A DNA stretch of 64,000 nt from Pelodera strongyloides (GCA_036852015.1 JAANDG010000324.1:62001-126000), one strand, 5' to 3'. Numbered from the stretch's first letter, positions 33,438-45,944 are shown. Notes: generated by a model from the letters alone, not told the origin. Numbers and translations: made by a program.

Positions 33438-34480
33438 AATTGTATCTAGTTTGATTGATCTTTGGACTCAGCAATCACAGACAGCAAATGAGACAGAGAG
33501 AGATCGGGGAGAGAGTGCAGGTACACGAGAGAGCGCAGAGAACTTCAGTGATCAACGAACACCCAAAAATGGTCTCACCGATTAAGGTCCGATGTTTCTT
33601 GAAGGTTCTTGGCCCGCCGACTCGGGCTTTTCGCAGGTTTTTCCACAGTCTGGTACAGAATTACGAGACGTACAGATAGATATCAATTTCAACGAAGTGC
33701 GTGGATAATTGAAGGATTTATAGCCCTTCGAATAAAATTAGCTGGGGCAATGCCGCGAGGCAGCCGCACAGCAAGACGACAACAACACAACTGCAACATA
33801 TATTATTTCTTTTCTTTTTTTTACATTAGGATAATTTATCCTGACTAAAGGTAACGTACGATTCTCTAACAGTATAAGACTTAGGATTCGACACGAAATG
33901 CGCAACATATAACATATTTCGATGTTTCGAATACGCTTCTCACACTTGCAATTATAAGAGAACTAAACATAGACTAACTACGTGTAGGTTACGCCAACAC
34001 AATCAAACGAGACACTAATAAAGAGGAGGATATGATGAAACACTACATAGCAAACGTGATCATAGGCATAGCGAGTGATAACATATCAGAGAAACGTACT
34101 TATACGAATAATATGCATAAGGTAGGGTTACGGACGTTACGGTGAGAGAAGCGTGGTTTATGAAAAGAGTGGCGAAATAAATTGACAATAGTTATGTTCC
34201 CGCGGCCTTGGCGCGTTTAAGATGATGTGGTTGAGCCTTACACTTATCGTTAGAATAAGCACACTAATAAACACTACACAACTAACAGTAATATATGTAG
34301 AGAACGAAACTTTCGCAAAAGGTTCTTGTTCCGAGAAATTAAAATATAAACAATTTACTCTTCATGGTTCAATACAGCTATGCATATTCTAAATGATGAG
34401 TTGTACAATAAAATATTCGAAATTCGAAAGCGTAACCTCGAATATCGTCGATAAATATTCCTTGTTGAATAAAAGATAAA
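33438..34480. other. stretch without a recognised gene
   Basis: AT-rich unique sequence with only short frames. Confidence 0.5.
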
Positions 34481-34629
34481 AGCTAAAGTGTACCGGCCGG
34501 GTTATATCAACCAAATCCGCAGAAACGGTGCACCGGAGTCCGGTTCATTTCTGAAGACGAAAGAATTGGCCTTTAAACTTCCCGGGGCCAATTTTCTCGG
34601 AAGCCGATTTATCTCCGCCGGGTTTACCC

Positions 34630-34735
34630 AGCTACCAACTTTTACACCATTGATGAGGTGGCTTGTTGAGTATCGCGAATAAATAGTCCCAGGCTTGGTT
34701 CACGGACGGTGTAAAACTGAAAATATGTGTTTAAA
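34630..34735 (+). mobile_element. tRNA-derived SINE-like copy
   Basis: Contains CACGGACGGTGTAAAACTGA with the family's AT-rich tail (AAATATGTGTTTA). Confidence 0.55.
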
Positions 34736-34880
34736 AATATTTATCTCTTGGACACTTCCTTATAATAAACAATAACTTTGCTGAAGCCCTAAAGAATGTC
34801 AGCTAAATTGATATAAAAAAAACTATCATATTCATATTCATCATAAAAATGTTAACGCACTCTAAGTTCTTCTCCTGTAA

Positions 34881-35162
34881 TTGCCATGCGTTGTTAATCG
34901 ACCTCGATTGCATCACGGTATGTGTGCATTTCCACGAGCTGCCGAGGCTTCTATTCTAAAGGTAAAACATCAAGCACTTATCCGCATTAAAGTTCTTTGC
35001 GAAGAAAGATACATCACCAACGCGCAACTCGGCGAGTGCGCGGTGCAAAAAAAAGATGGCTGGTCGCACACTTCGCACTGTCTTCGCCAGATGCTCACTT
35101 GGTATGCGGTATGCCAAGAAAAAGGACAGATAAAAATACGCCCAGTGTTCGCGAAAGAGTAG
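34881..35162 (+). CDS. hypothetical ORF, unrecognised
   Basis: A 93-codon frame with a protein-like composition from about codon 20 on (ILKVKHQALIRIKVLCEERY then TNAQLGECAVQKKDG). The surrounding 300 bp are GC-richer than the flanks and open in other frames too. No splice partner or family was recognised; it may be a relic of a mobile element. Confidence 0.25.
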   Translation: MPCVVNRPRLHHGMCAFPRAAEASILKVKHQALIRIKVLCEERYITNAQLGECAVQKKDGWSHTSHCLRQMLTWYAVCQEKGQIKIRPVFAKE

Positions 35163-36770
35163 CCAGTGCACTCGCCCGTAACGGCGAGAGTCCGGTGAGG
35201 CGAACACCCTTTTTTAGCCACGACCAACCGAGTTTCGCAAGCGCATCGCCATGATTCACCGAAAAATAATTTGCCAAATTGAACTTACCGAGGTTCGTTG
35301 TCTTCCGGAAAACCACTGGGTGATTTGGGACTCAGCTCAGTGTCCCTTGTGCCATGGATTCAAGACGAGCTCTGAGTTGAAAACAGTTCTCATTCTCATA
35401 TAATAAACACGTAACACTACCACCAGCTGCAGAGGAATTTCACAACATTTGGTAAGGTTAGTGTTTGTACTAGTCGTTATCCCAAAAGAATGCCTAACAA
35501 ACGGCAGTAAATGGCACAAACACTTTAAAAGCACATCCTGAATAGCTCACAATTATGATCAGTATATCAGCTGTGCGCAACAAAGATAGTACGAAATTGT
35601 GGGTACAAGTTGAAATCTCCTTGTTGCATAGATGTTCATCTGCAAAAGCAGGTATACTTAAGCAGATGCATAAATAAATTTGCGGGAAATTGGTGTGCAA
35701 CGAGAATGCAATGCATCCACGGTGAACTTCGGAATGTCCAAAGGAGGAAGGCCCGAAAAGTGGGGAACAGCTGGCACGCCACAGGTGTGCCAAAAGAGAC
35801 TGCACGCAAAATACAGTCTATGAAAAAAGAGCAAAACCGCTGCACCCAGCGAAAACAAATATTTTCGATTTATGGACAGCTGGACAGCTGTCTGGTAAGA
35901 ATGTACTGTCGCGAGTACGGTATCGGAATTGGCAGGGCCAAAGGCGTACGGTAGAACCTGTTCGCCGGCCCCCCCCCTCCATTCGGGCACCCCGCTCCGG
36001 CGCTGTGTAGTTTATGTACTTGCGCGTACGTGTTAAACTCAGTAATTTCATGTTTGATACAAAAACTCAATAGCACGCATAATCATGGATGATTTTCTTC
36101 TTCTTACGATATTGCAAACGATACTTGTCAAGTGTATAATAAAGGATTTATTATTGTAGCACACGCAATAAATAGCAAACGATTCAATAAAGCAAAAGAG
36201 TTGAGTCTTACAAGTGCTAGTAAGGTCTTATATAAGAACCCAGACAAGGCAGCAAGCAAGGAGGCCAATATGTAAAGAACCTCATATTGTGATGGGGTTT
36301 GCAAGTATCCAAAAAATTCGGTTTGAATCTGTCAATAAAATTCGGTTTGAATCGTATTTCTGCACGAAAACTGCATATATAATATGGAAAATTAAAAATA
36401 TATTCTCGCGCCGTTCCAAGATACGGTAAATTTTCGGCATACTTGCATACCCCATTAGGAGTAAAAGTACGTATACGGGATGGCGCCGAGAAGAGCAATA
36501 TTTATTGTTAGATAAACTACTTATGGCTAAGTCGACTTTGTCTAACAGGTAACGTGACAATAACCAAGTTCATAAAACAAGCACAATTCTGCGTCATAGA
36601 GACTGATACATAATCCTAAACTATAAGGCAAGGTTAGGCATATCATTCTAATCCAGATAATAATCGGTGAAATAATGTGCGGTTGCTGTAATAATAGTTA
36701 TATAAGGAAGGCTGTATGAAATTCGCAAAGAGAGTCCTGTGACTACAATAAAGGCCTTCGCTATTTTAAA
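35163..36770. other. stretch without a confirmed gene
   Basis: Overlapping ORFs on both strands at 35600-36050 cover the same GC-richer patch and cannot all be real. A short G/C run lies at 35970-35980. Nothing was recognised. Confidence 0.4.
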
Positions 36771-36779
36771 GCGAAATCC

Positions 36780-36920
36780 CTGCCGGGTTTTGAAACACAT
36801 CGTGGACAACTGAATGCTTATTATTTATGATGCTCGAATTTAGCTCGATTTTTTATCCTAATTTATGTTCATTTGCATAAGCTACGTAAGAATTTTGGTG
36901 TACTCGGCCGATATTTCGAT
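36780..36920. mobile_element. MITE, subfamily F
   Basis: 141 bp between TTAA sites with ends AGCGAAATCCCTGCCGG and GGCCGATATTTCGAT. It contains CGTGGACAACTGAATG. Confidence 0.65.
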
Positions 36921-36944
36921 TTAAAGCGTAAACTCAAAAATGAT

Positions 36945-37045
36945 CGATACACTAGTGTTCCATGGTGAACGTCACCAATAATAGTTCCAGGCTCGATTCC
37001 CGACCGGTGCAAAACTGAAAATATGCGATTTATTAAAATATCACA
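36945..37045 (+). mobile_element. tRNA-derived SINE-like copy
   Basis: CCAGGCTCGATTCCCGACC is a good T-arm/box B match, followed by GGTGCAAAACTGAAAATA and an AT-rich tail. Confidence 0.6.
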
Positions 37046-37699
37046 CGGCTAGCTCGTGGGCGCATACTGCATACTGGGCATACTAATATAAAATGTTTGA
37101 AATGTATTGTCAATAGTTATTGTAATAAGAAAACTAATTTGGTTAGTTTTGGAGTAGCTAAAAGTTGGATCTTATACCAAGTGCCTGAAAAGTAGTAACA
37201 GCAATGGTGCATTTCGCTTTGCGTGCCCCTTTATCTAAGATGAAGTACCGCCCGGTTTTGGATGTAAATTGTAATTCAGCTGTTCTCGATATAAGAGGAG
37301 TATAGAGCTGTACAAGCCTTACAGAGTATTTGTTTAGCTGTACTAAAACTAATTGTTCACTCCAATAGATTCTACGAATTGCATATAGTAGAATGCAATA
37401 TTTTTCATTTTTCATCTGTCGAATTCACGCAGTAATGGGGTTTCCAAGTATGGCTGTTTTTCCTTCCTTGTATAGAAAGAAACTACCGTATTTTGGAACT
37501 ACACGATAATATTTACAAACGCTTTTAGAGGAAGGAGCCACGGCATTTTTTTCAACATTTTTCAACTGTCAATAGCTGCGGTTGCGTCCACGGATAAAAG
37601 GATGTACTATGCGTTCGATCGCCTCTTTTTTGTTCATAGCATGGCGCATTGTTTATAATGCAAAATAAATTTTAAAGGTGTTATCAAAATTACGGTAAA

Positions 37700-38157
37700 T
37701 TACACACGAAATGCCTCTTTGATATACTTGGAAGCACAACGCACTGTAAGTCCACGTTCCAAAATAAACCGCTTTCTTTCTACACAATTTGTGCCAAACC
37801 AAGGAATAGATGTTTCTAGATTCAATTCGGAGACAAATTGATTGATATTCGCGTGTGGTTTTAAAAGCTGTTCCTCAATTTTAAAGTACCATTGGCTAAT
37901 TTGCATATTTCCAATGATACGTCGTCTGGTTCTATTTCCTGAATTGTATCCTTACGAAATAATTTGAAAAATCCGGAAGTGCAAATTTTATGCTTTTGCT
38001 GTCTACACGCAAAAGCAGGCACTTCATGGACCAGCCATTTGTTTTTAAAAGTTGATACTTTTACTGTTTGTGGAGATTCTTTAAACGACATGATACATGT
38101 TGGAGATGTGGGAGGGAGAACAGGATTAAAGGAAGTAGTCATTGCACAGTCGACCAT
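37700..38157 (-). pseudogene. second ORF of the gypsy-like element, frameshifted
   Basis: A frame starting MVDCAMTTSFNPVLPPTSPT at 38157 runs to 37861, and the reading continues in another frame to 37700, overlapping by about 45 bp. If the hAT element at 38161-41095 and one target copy are skipped, this start lies just downstream of the gag stop. That suggests it is the next ORF of the same retroelement. I could not identify protease or reverse transcriptase motifs. Confidence 0.35.
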
Positions 38158-38160
38158 GCA
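38153..38160 (+). repeat. 8-bp target-site duplication, left
   Basis: ACCATGCA, repeated exactly at 41096-41103 on the other side of the element. Confidence 0.9.
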
Positions 38161-39036
38161 TAGGGACCCGCAAGCTCGCCGAAAAAGGCCGCGCCCTTCA
38201 ACAAAGAGAGAGCGTACATATGGGATTACAGTACCCTAAAATGAAAATGTCCTTAAACATAGTTAAAACTTTACGAAAGTTTGCATATAATGTAAATCGG
38301 CTATCAGAAACTCAATGAGATGCCTTACAGAGCTGCAGCTCAATGTTTAGTGGGACTTTCATTCTGAATTTTAGTGAAGAACTTGACGCGCCGACTTGAA
38401 ACTTTGTATATTCTCTCTTTATGATGCTTAGAACGTATACTGAAAGTTTGGTAGAAATCCATCGGTGCAATCTTTAGATATGAAAACCATGTTTTATACT
38501 TGAAAAAAACGCCTCTAGGCCTGTAAAATTCAAAGTAGGTCGTGCGCCCTCACCAAATTTCACAGTGTCATTCGTTGCAGCGCAACCTAATTTCTCCATT
38601 AATTTCAGCGAATTCTATCGGTGCAAACTTTTTTTATAACCATTTTTGTGTCAACACCATTTTTTGAATTCGCGGCAAAAAAACATGCTTCTCTGCCCCT
38701 TTCCTACGTTGAAGGCGGTGCGAGCGCAGAGAAAGAAGAGGGGATCATCGGCACTTTTCTTTGTCTGGCCTAAAATTTGCTTTTTTTCAGCCTGCTATTT
38801 GTTTTGAAGGTTGTTTACGTTTATTTGTTTAGTGATTGTGTTTGTTAATGATAAATGTTTGTTGTCTCTGAAAGTCAAACATGGTGGAATTTTCTTTCAT
38901 TCGATTTTCAATTAAATTCGATTTTTCAATTTAAATTACTCGGATAGACAAATTTACTGTTGCTACATTCGTTTTTGATGCTTGTTTCCTCTTTTAGTGT
39001 AACCACGATTAAGCACATTTTCTTGCTTTCCCAGCT

Positions 39037-39430
39037 TCGGTCTTTTCCAGATTTGTCCAGCTTTCTGTGTATTCCCATCATTTTCATTGTAAGTTTCTTT
39101 CTGTTGGCCTGTAGGTTGCTTGTTTCTGCTTCTATTTTAAATAGTGTTTTAAAAAAGTTTTGTCTTTTTCCAGATTTGTCCAGCTTTCTGTGTGTTCCCA
39201 TCATTTTTATTGTAAGTTTCTTTCTGTTGAATCTGCCCTCTTCTAGATTTGTCTGCCCTCTTCTAGATTTGTCTCCCAACTGCCGTTCGTTTCTTTCCTT
39301 CATTTCCCCAGAATCTGCCCTCTTCTAGATTTGTCTCCCAACTGCCGTTCGTTTCTTTCCTTCATTTCCCCAGAATCTGCCCTCTTCTAGATTTGTCTCC
39401 CAACTGCCGTTCCTTCTTTTGCTTCATTTC
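39037..39430 (+). repeat. tandem repeats inside the hAT element
   Basis: A segment starting TTTTCCAGATTTGTCCAGCT near 39040 recurs near 39171. It is followed at 39230-39430 by three copies of a 62-bp unit whose end reads CCTTCATTTCCCCAG, with units starting at 39312 and 39374. Each unit therefore ends in a strong splice-acceptor-like sequence. Confidence 0.8.
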
Positions 39431-39545
39431 CTTCATTGTAATATAGTGTTGTCCTGTTGGCATTTATTTTAAAACACCCGGTCCGGTTCTATTAGTTGTA
39501 TACGATTATTTTGTTTGTTGTGTTTCTTTTAAGTTGTAATTCCAG

Positions 39546-39706
39546 AATTCTTCGGCGACAATGCGGCTCACTATGCGAACTGGTGGAATAAGGATTGGAG
39601 AGTGTGCCAGCGGAAGCGATTGACTGTCGATTGGCTTGGCTCTTCTATGGACGATTCGGCGCTCCTAGATCTCAACCTTCGTTTTGAGAGAGCAGGTCGT
39701 ATGTAG
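39546..39706 (+). CDS. candidate terminal exon inside the hAT element
   Basis: A CCAG acceptor-like site precedes a frame of 51 codons ending in TAG, with GC content well above the flanks. It reads FFGDNAAHYANWWNKDWRVC and on. It could be the last exon of a spliced transposase or of a captured gene. I do not recognise the domain. Confidence 0.3.
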
Positions 39707-41095
39707 ATCTTGTTCCTATTTTCTTTAGACACATTGTTAGCTTTCTGTTTTTACACAGAAGGGGGTAGAAAAGTTAATTAATTTACAGTACGAGCTAAAG
39801 ACGTTGTCCAAAATCGTGTTGATAGTTACCGTTGCGTAAATGCTTAGCTAACCTTATCATTTAATCAGTTTCAATAGTTTTCTCCCCCATCTTGCATTTG
39901 TGTCCATAGATTATTACTTTGTCATTGCATTGCCTATTGCACGTGACTATGTTGTATAGGTTTGTTTTGTTGATTTTAACGCAGTCGGTAGTCGCTGGGA
40001 TTGCCAGACTTATTCCATTTGTATTTTTGCTAGGCTTAGGCAAAAAGCGTTACCTACTCTTGTAATTTTCCACATGACATCTTGTCCGAGTCCGTTATCT
40101 ATGCCCCCAGTTTGATTACTATTTTCGGTCCCTTCTACTGTGTTCAGCGTATCTACTGTGTTCAGCGTACATCTCATAGCTCACCGTTACTCTTAAACAT
40201 GTCCTATTTAATTGTTTAAATAATGGTCGATGTTTGTAATTTCTCAGTTTACTTTTTCTAATTTATTGGAATTGTTCGTTAGTGGATCCGGCATATTTCT
40301 TTTGGTCTTGTTTATATATATTTTATGTGTCACGTTTTAAGTTGGTTCAGTGCTGAAGTAAATTCGACTTCTCGGTGCATCGAGTTGTTTTTCAAATGTT
40401 TGTTTTCTTTTTTTTGTGGAAAACAGTTGAGCGAGGAAGATCGTGATGTGAATTGGTTATATTGACATGGGTTTAAGTACTTTTGCTTGAATTTGAATGC
40501 GGTGAAGTTAAATAGGTTGAAGGTGTTCGTTCGGGGCATAGACCACTTTGCTCATTTGGTCGTTGGTCTGAATTCTTGTTAAATGGTGCGACTCAAACTA
40601 TACGCATTTAAAGAGGAAACCAGGATTTTGGGAAGGAGATGAATAACTGAAATTGAAACAAAAATTTTCGAATTACATGCATGATAATTTGCTTTCCTGA
40701 TGGTTTCTTTGGTATGGTGTAAGGTTCTACTTCTGAACTTTGCGTTTCTTATTGTTACTCTCCAAAATTTATAAATACTTAAAAACTTTGTTCGTTTTTA
40801 ATGTTTGTCTCCCAACTTTCAATCTCATTCCTGAGTTTTGGTGGTCGGTGCTCACAGGCGAGCTACTCGGGCTATGCAAAAGGGGCGGAGCCTTTTTTCC
40901 TTTTGGTAGTCGCTGTACGCTCTCTCCATACATAAGGGGGGCGTGCAAAGTTAACGTTTTACGATTGAAAATGGACAATTAAAAGTATGTTTTCAAAAGC
41001 TAGTTGCATATTCTAAACATACTCAATGAGCTCTATCCAATGAGCCTATTTTTAAGTGCATTGGGTAAACTTCAATTTTAGCTTGCGGGTCCCTA

Positions 41096-41103
41096 ACCAT
41101 GCA
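41096..41103 (+). repeat. 8-bp target-site duplication, right
   Basis: ACCATGCA, partner of 38153-38160. Confidence 0.9.
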
Positions 41104-41105
41104 AT

Positions 41106-42041
41106 TTAGTTGGATGAACATGGAACTTGATTTACGTCTTGTTCTTCTCGTACAGCAAAAACTCCATTGCTGTTACCTCTGTTACCTCTTCCTCTATTCC
41201 CTTGGAAACCTCGGGAATAGCCTAAATTTCTACTGTATGTTCCACGGTATGGTCTGTTATTGCCCCTATTGAATGATTGACCTCGAAAATTTCCTCTGTG
41301 GAAACCATTGTAGCTTCCTCTGTTGTTGGAATAGTTTGAACCTCTCCATGGAGAGAATGGAGTGAACCAACCTCTTCCACGGTTTACACCGCGTTCTCTT
41401 TCATTCAAGCGTTTTTCTAGGCTGTTTACTTTGGATTCTAATGCCATGTTACTAATTCGATCAGTAATTGCTGAAATTGTCTCTACTTCGTTTTCTTGCA
41501 GCAATTCCTCTCTTTCCGCTGTGCGGATAGCTTCGTCAAAGGTCTTTGGAGCCATGCGTTTTACTTGTTGTTTCATTTTAAGTGGGAGTTTACCAATAAA
41601 AGCTAAGGCTGCTTCCATGCTTAGTTCTTCTTCTTTCAAATTAGGGTGCGCTGCGCGTGTAAGAGCGTGAACGCGTTTGGCGAATTCACGTATTGTTTCA
41701 TGTTTGTGCCTGTTTGCTTTTTCTAGCAATTCACGTGCTCGCTCAACACTCGAAGGATCGTACAACAGTTTTGCGAATGCATAGAGCATTGTTTCGTAAG
41801 TATTTCCATTTATGCCTTTTCTGATATCCTCAGATAAAGACAAGTACAAATCTAAAGCTCTACCCCTCAGAAATACTGGGAAAAGACGGATGGCTTCAAC
41901 CTCTTCTACATTCGTGGCGTTTAAAACTACATAAAGCTTGTTTAAAAAAGCTGAGAAGTCGTCACCGGGGTTACCCTCGAAAACAACCTCTGGCGCTTTA
42001 TCAATTATCTTGGCAAGCCTTAGGCTTGCCAAGTGATCCAT
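41106..42041 (-). CDS. gag-like protein of a gypsy-type LTR retrotransposon, intact 311 codons
   Basis: A single open frame from ATG at 42041 to the stop at 41106. Residues about 20-180 read like the retrotransposon gag (capsid) domain: FPVFLRGRALDLYLSL, then YETMLYAFAKLLYD, then IREFAKRVHALTRAAHP. A coiled-coil-like segment follows at about 195-215. The last 100 residues are rich in R, G, N, S and Y with no CCHC zinc knuckle. The RG-rich tail may replace it for nucleic-acid binding. A purine-rich leader (GAAAAGAAAA repeats) precedes the ATG. No LTRs were found, and the ORF after the stop is displaced by the hAT element. It is an orphan gag copy or, less likely, a domesticated gene. Confidence 0.75.
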   Translation of the reverse strand: MDHLASLRLAKIIDKAPEVVFEGNPGDDFSAFLNKLYVVLNATNVEEVEAIRLFPVFLRGRALDLYLSLSEDIRKGINGNTYETMLYAFAKLLYDPSSVERARELLEKANRHKHETIREFAKRVHALTRAAHPNLKEEELSMEAALAFIGKLPLKMKQQVKRMAPKTFDEAIRTAEREELLQENEVETISAITDRISNMALESKVNSLEKRLNERERGVNRGRGWFTPFSPWRGSNYSNNRGSYNGFHRGNFRGQSFNRGNNRPYRGTYSRNLGYSRGFQGNRGRGNRGNSNGVFAVREEQDVNQVPCSSN

Positions 42042-42059
42042 TTTCTTTTCTTTTCTTTT

Positions 42060-43895
42060 CTTTTTCTTTTTTTTTTAAGTTCTTGAGTATAGATAAGTGA
42101 GATATATGAAAGCAATACACACAAACAAAATAACAAAATGTATAATAAAATGAAACACAAATTAATGAACTAACCTTTCACTTCGATAGTCCTTCGGTTC
42201 GATAGTCCAAGTATAAGAAGCAACAAGTATTTAGTCTGCCAAGTTCTTAGATATTTCTAAATATATTTTCTTTACTAGTTTAATAATTACATACAGAATA
42301 ACGATTAGCACATAATAATAATAAAAAAAAAATTTTTAATGTATAATGCACAAATGAAAGAGAAGAGAAAAAAATATAGATATAATATTAAAACAAATTT
42401 GGCGGCAGCACGTTCTGCGTCGTAAATGCATACTGAGAGATTCAAAAATTCACTGCCCCTCTCGGGTAAATGTGGGCGTGATTTGCTACAGTATGAACTA
42501 GGAAAATGTCACATGCCAGTTGCTCGTCAAACATAAGTGAATTTGGCAACATTTTTAATGCGAATCAGAAATTTCCTATTGAAAAGGGAGATTGAATGGC
42601 GCGATTTTCTATGCAGTTTTCTATTGAAAAGAGAAATTGAAGGTCAACACATAGCTACAAATGCAAACAACTTTTTACTCAAAGTGAATAATAAAAAAAT
42701 AATAATAATAATACTGAGAACACAAAATAAATCAGTGAATAACAAATCAAAAGTTTCTATTTTCTATTTAGCTTCTAATTTAGCCATCAATAATACATTT
42801 CGACTCTTCGTATTATGTTCCTTATCGTTCACTAGGAGCTCTCTGGTTTCTTAATTAACAGAACGCTCTTATTAAATCTTTAAACATCTTTCATATGCGG
42901 CGTCCCACACATGACCGGTACGGTTTTTACGAAAAAGTTGAAATAGAGCATCGAGAGGTCCTCAATATTAATAACACTTGCTAGTGCACTACCGGTTGCA
43001 CTGCCATTTAAATGGATCTTTTGCAATGAATTCGCGTTCAAAATATTATGCTCTAAATACAACAACAAAAATTTGACCCCACTCTTTTTATAATCCAAAC
43101 CAGCTAGTGAACGTAGAATATATATATCTAAACAATCTAAAAGACATTTACGAGAGAAAAAAAATATTTGCGAAAACGAACAAAATTATGAGAATATTTC
43201 AATTATATGTTTAATACAGATACAGCGTGCACTCAGATCTGTACTAAATGAATTTAAATTCAAATAAGGTTAGTGTTTCCAATTCGTCACAATAGCAAAA
43301 TTCTGACGAGCTACCGCGGTTGCCATATAAGACAAGGGCCGCTTGTGTGATTTAAGTTGTCTTATTATTTGTTATATTGTGTTGTGTAAACATTGTTAAA
43401 AATATTTATGATACAGATTCATGTTATACACTATACGGAAAGAGGTAGGAAGTCAATAAATGTGGTAAAAACTAGATGCAAAGACTAACTCAAAATCGGC
43501 CCGCACACTACTCTCTCTCTTCTCCTATAGTTCACACTTTTGGGGGCGCGTGTCCTTTCTATTCAATGTTACGTGGACTTGGATGTAAGTTGAAGTGGAT
43601 TTCTTGCGGGTTTTTCTTTCTTAATTGCTATCAATTATCTGATATCGAGAACAAATCTTAGCTCATTGAGTATGTATAGCCTTTTTCATGTATGTGGTAA
43701 TGCATGATCTGTTATAACACAAGGAACAAATAAGTGAAAACCCTGTGATAATTACATCAAATACTGCTGCTTTCCTTGCATCAGTGTAATTAATGTCAAT
43801 TATCTTGAGACATGAATTCCCGTATTGATTTATAGTATCACCGCGTGCACCTTGTTCACGTAGTAAGTTCTTACTATGTTACACACAGGTGATCG
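42060..43895. other. stretch without a recognised gene
   Basis: AT-rich sequence upstream of gag and upstream of the LINE. It may include the missing 5' part of the gypsy-like element, but no LTR pair was seen. Confidence 0.5.
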
Positions 43896-43901
43896 CTAAG
43901 G

Positions 43902-45300
43902 GGATCCAAGTAATTGTAGTGTAAGTAATTTTCGTCCCGTAAGTATAACGAGTTTTCCTTGCCGTATTTTTGAGAAAATTGTTGTACAGAAGTTATTAGA
44001 ATTCGCTATTAATAATCAGCTTATTCCGCATGAACAACATGGCTTCTTGAAGAACCGATCAAGAGAAACGGCATTACTTTACTCATTAAATGATTGGTCG
44101 CTTGCTATAGAAAATAAGAAGCAAGTAGACATAATTTATTTTGATTTTGCCAAGGCGTTTGATCGGGTCTCCCACAAGAAGCTGCTTTGCAAATTAATAG
44201 ACATGCAATTTCCTTCTTTTATATGTAAATGGATTGAAAATTGGCTTAGTGATCGCAAAATGTTTGTGAGAGTTGGTGATACTGTATCGGATGTTGTAGA
44301 TTGTACTAGTGGTGTGCCACAGGGATCAGTATTAGGTCCAATCCTATTCTCGTTGTTTACCTCCGACCTAGCAATATCGTTGAGAAGCCTAGGTATTTCA
44401 TTTGTAATGTATGCAGATGACATAAAAACATACAGTACTATTAATGATCTTATATATAGAATTTTAGTTCAACGAGCTATAAACTTGGTGCATGATTGGT
44501 CAATTGAGTGTCAGTTACCTTTGGCTCCTCATAAGTGCCAAGCACTGTACATTGGTCCAAACAATCCAAAAGTGGACTACATTTGTAATTCGGTTGTGAT
44601 TGAAAAGGTAACTCAGCTCAAAGACCTAGGATTGATTATGACAGATGATTTATCCTTCTCTAAACATATTTCCTTTGTTTGTGCCCAATCAAGAAAAATA
44701 ATGTTTGCTCTCTTTCGCACGAAAACGCTGAAGGCAAACCTTTTGGTTCTTGCATATTCTCTTTATGTACGTTCAATTCTAGAGTCAGGCTCGGTTGTCT
44801 TTAGTCCATATAAGAAAAAGGATAAGGTAACCCTAGATCGGATCCAACGTACATTTACAAATCGAATTTTTATGCGTTCCCAATTACTTGATTACAATGA
44901 TACACCCTCTAGTTCAGATAGAGATACATTATTGAAGCTTGATACACTTGACAATCGACGTAGGAAGGCAGATGCTAGAATGCTCAGAAAAATTTTGGCT
45001 GGCAAATGCGGCCATTATCTACGTTCAATGTACAAATTCAGGAATTCTAATCTGTCCTCTCGACGTGGTCGTATCAAAATCATAATCCCTCGGGTGACTA
45101 GGAATGTTCGCAGACACTGTTTTGTCCATAGAACTTCACTTATGATTGAGAGTAACCCTCGCCTATTCCTGTAAACCTAATGTTTTTATTTGGTACTTTT
45201 ATTTTAATCAGATTTACATTTTCACGTTTCATAGTTATTCATTGTGGTATTGCCTCGACAAAACTTGTGCGACATTTTATGTTCGTAATAAATGTTATGT
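43902..45300 (+). mobile_element. 5'-truncated non-LTR retrotransposon (LINE family 2)
   Basis: The RT frame is open from GDPSNC at 43902 to the stop at 45174. An ATG for the uninterrupted part is at 44047. Motifs in order are NFRPVSITS, then YFDFAKAFDRVSHKKLL, then SGVPQGSVLGPILFSLF, then YADD at about 44408, then LKDLG and a C-terminal basic tail. A TAA stands just upstream of the RT part, and no endonuclease is present. The 3' end finishes in (TTATG)n-type repeats at about 45285. The coding part is intact. Two tiny 3' copies lie at 5441 and 9286. The clade is likely CR1/Jockey-like by motif, not tested. Confidence 0.88.
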
Positions 45301-45944
45301 TACATTATGTTAATTAGTGATTAATTAGTGAAATCACCATTATGAACACCTCCAAATACAAATTTTATTAGAAATTTGTTGGTAATTGCTAATTGTAAGT
45401 ACTACACATCACTAACACACCTTATCAACACGCACACATGGTTTTACAGGTTTTGCTGCTACATAATTCAAGCACTTAAATTGACCATATTTTGACGCTT
45501 AGTTCTCAATTAAAACCAAAATAAAGATTCACAACCCCATTCCTCGAGTAGGCCATGTTTGCTCGAGACTGAGCTTCTAGCCTGCTTTTATACCCCAAAA
45601 CCGTGTGGCACGGGCATTTTCAGACAAACCCAGCAATTCAGTGCTAAAGTTTGATGACGCAACGTTGCGACCTGGAAACTTGGAAATAAGGGTCTTGAAT
45701 AGAAAATAGACCTTAAATGTGAAAATATATGGGAAATATAGTTGGAAACATTAAGAATATGAAAAATTAATGTAATAACACAGATGTACGGCTAATTGAG
45801 GTGCTAATTAAACGCAATTATTATCAATATCTTGGACAAACCGTGGCCCTTGTTCAGTATCATTTGTTATTGTTCCAACACATGGTATTTATTTCACATA
45901 AAGAGTTGTGCGTCTTCAAAATTACTCTCTCCTCCGTTTTTGTC

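Larger units (their letters stand above)
38161..41095. mobile_element. hAT-type DNA transposon, 2935 bp
   Basis: The perfect 16-bp inverted ends are TAGGGACCCGCAAGCT at 38161-38176 and its complement at 41080-41095. Both are flanked by the 8-bp duplication ACCATGCA. An 8-bp duplication and ends starting TAGGG/CAGGG are classic for the hAT superfamily. A further GAGAGAGCGTAC occurs inverted about 30-160 bp inside each end. No transposase ORF longer than about 125 codons exists, so it is non-autonomous, decayed or intron-rich. Confidence 0.85.

Noticed and set aside
35658..36076. Several ORFs of 60-110 codons on the minus strand
   Set aside because: They overlap one another and a plus-strand ORF of similar length, without splice or homology support.
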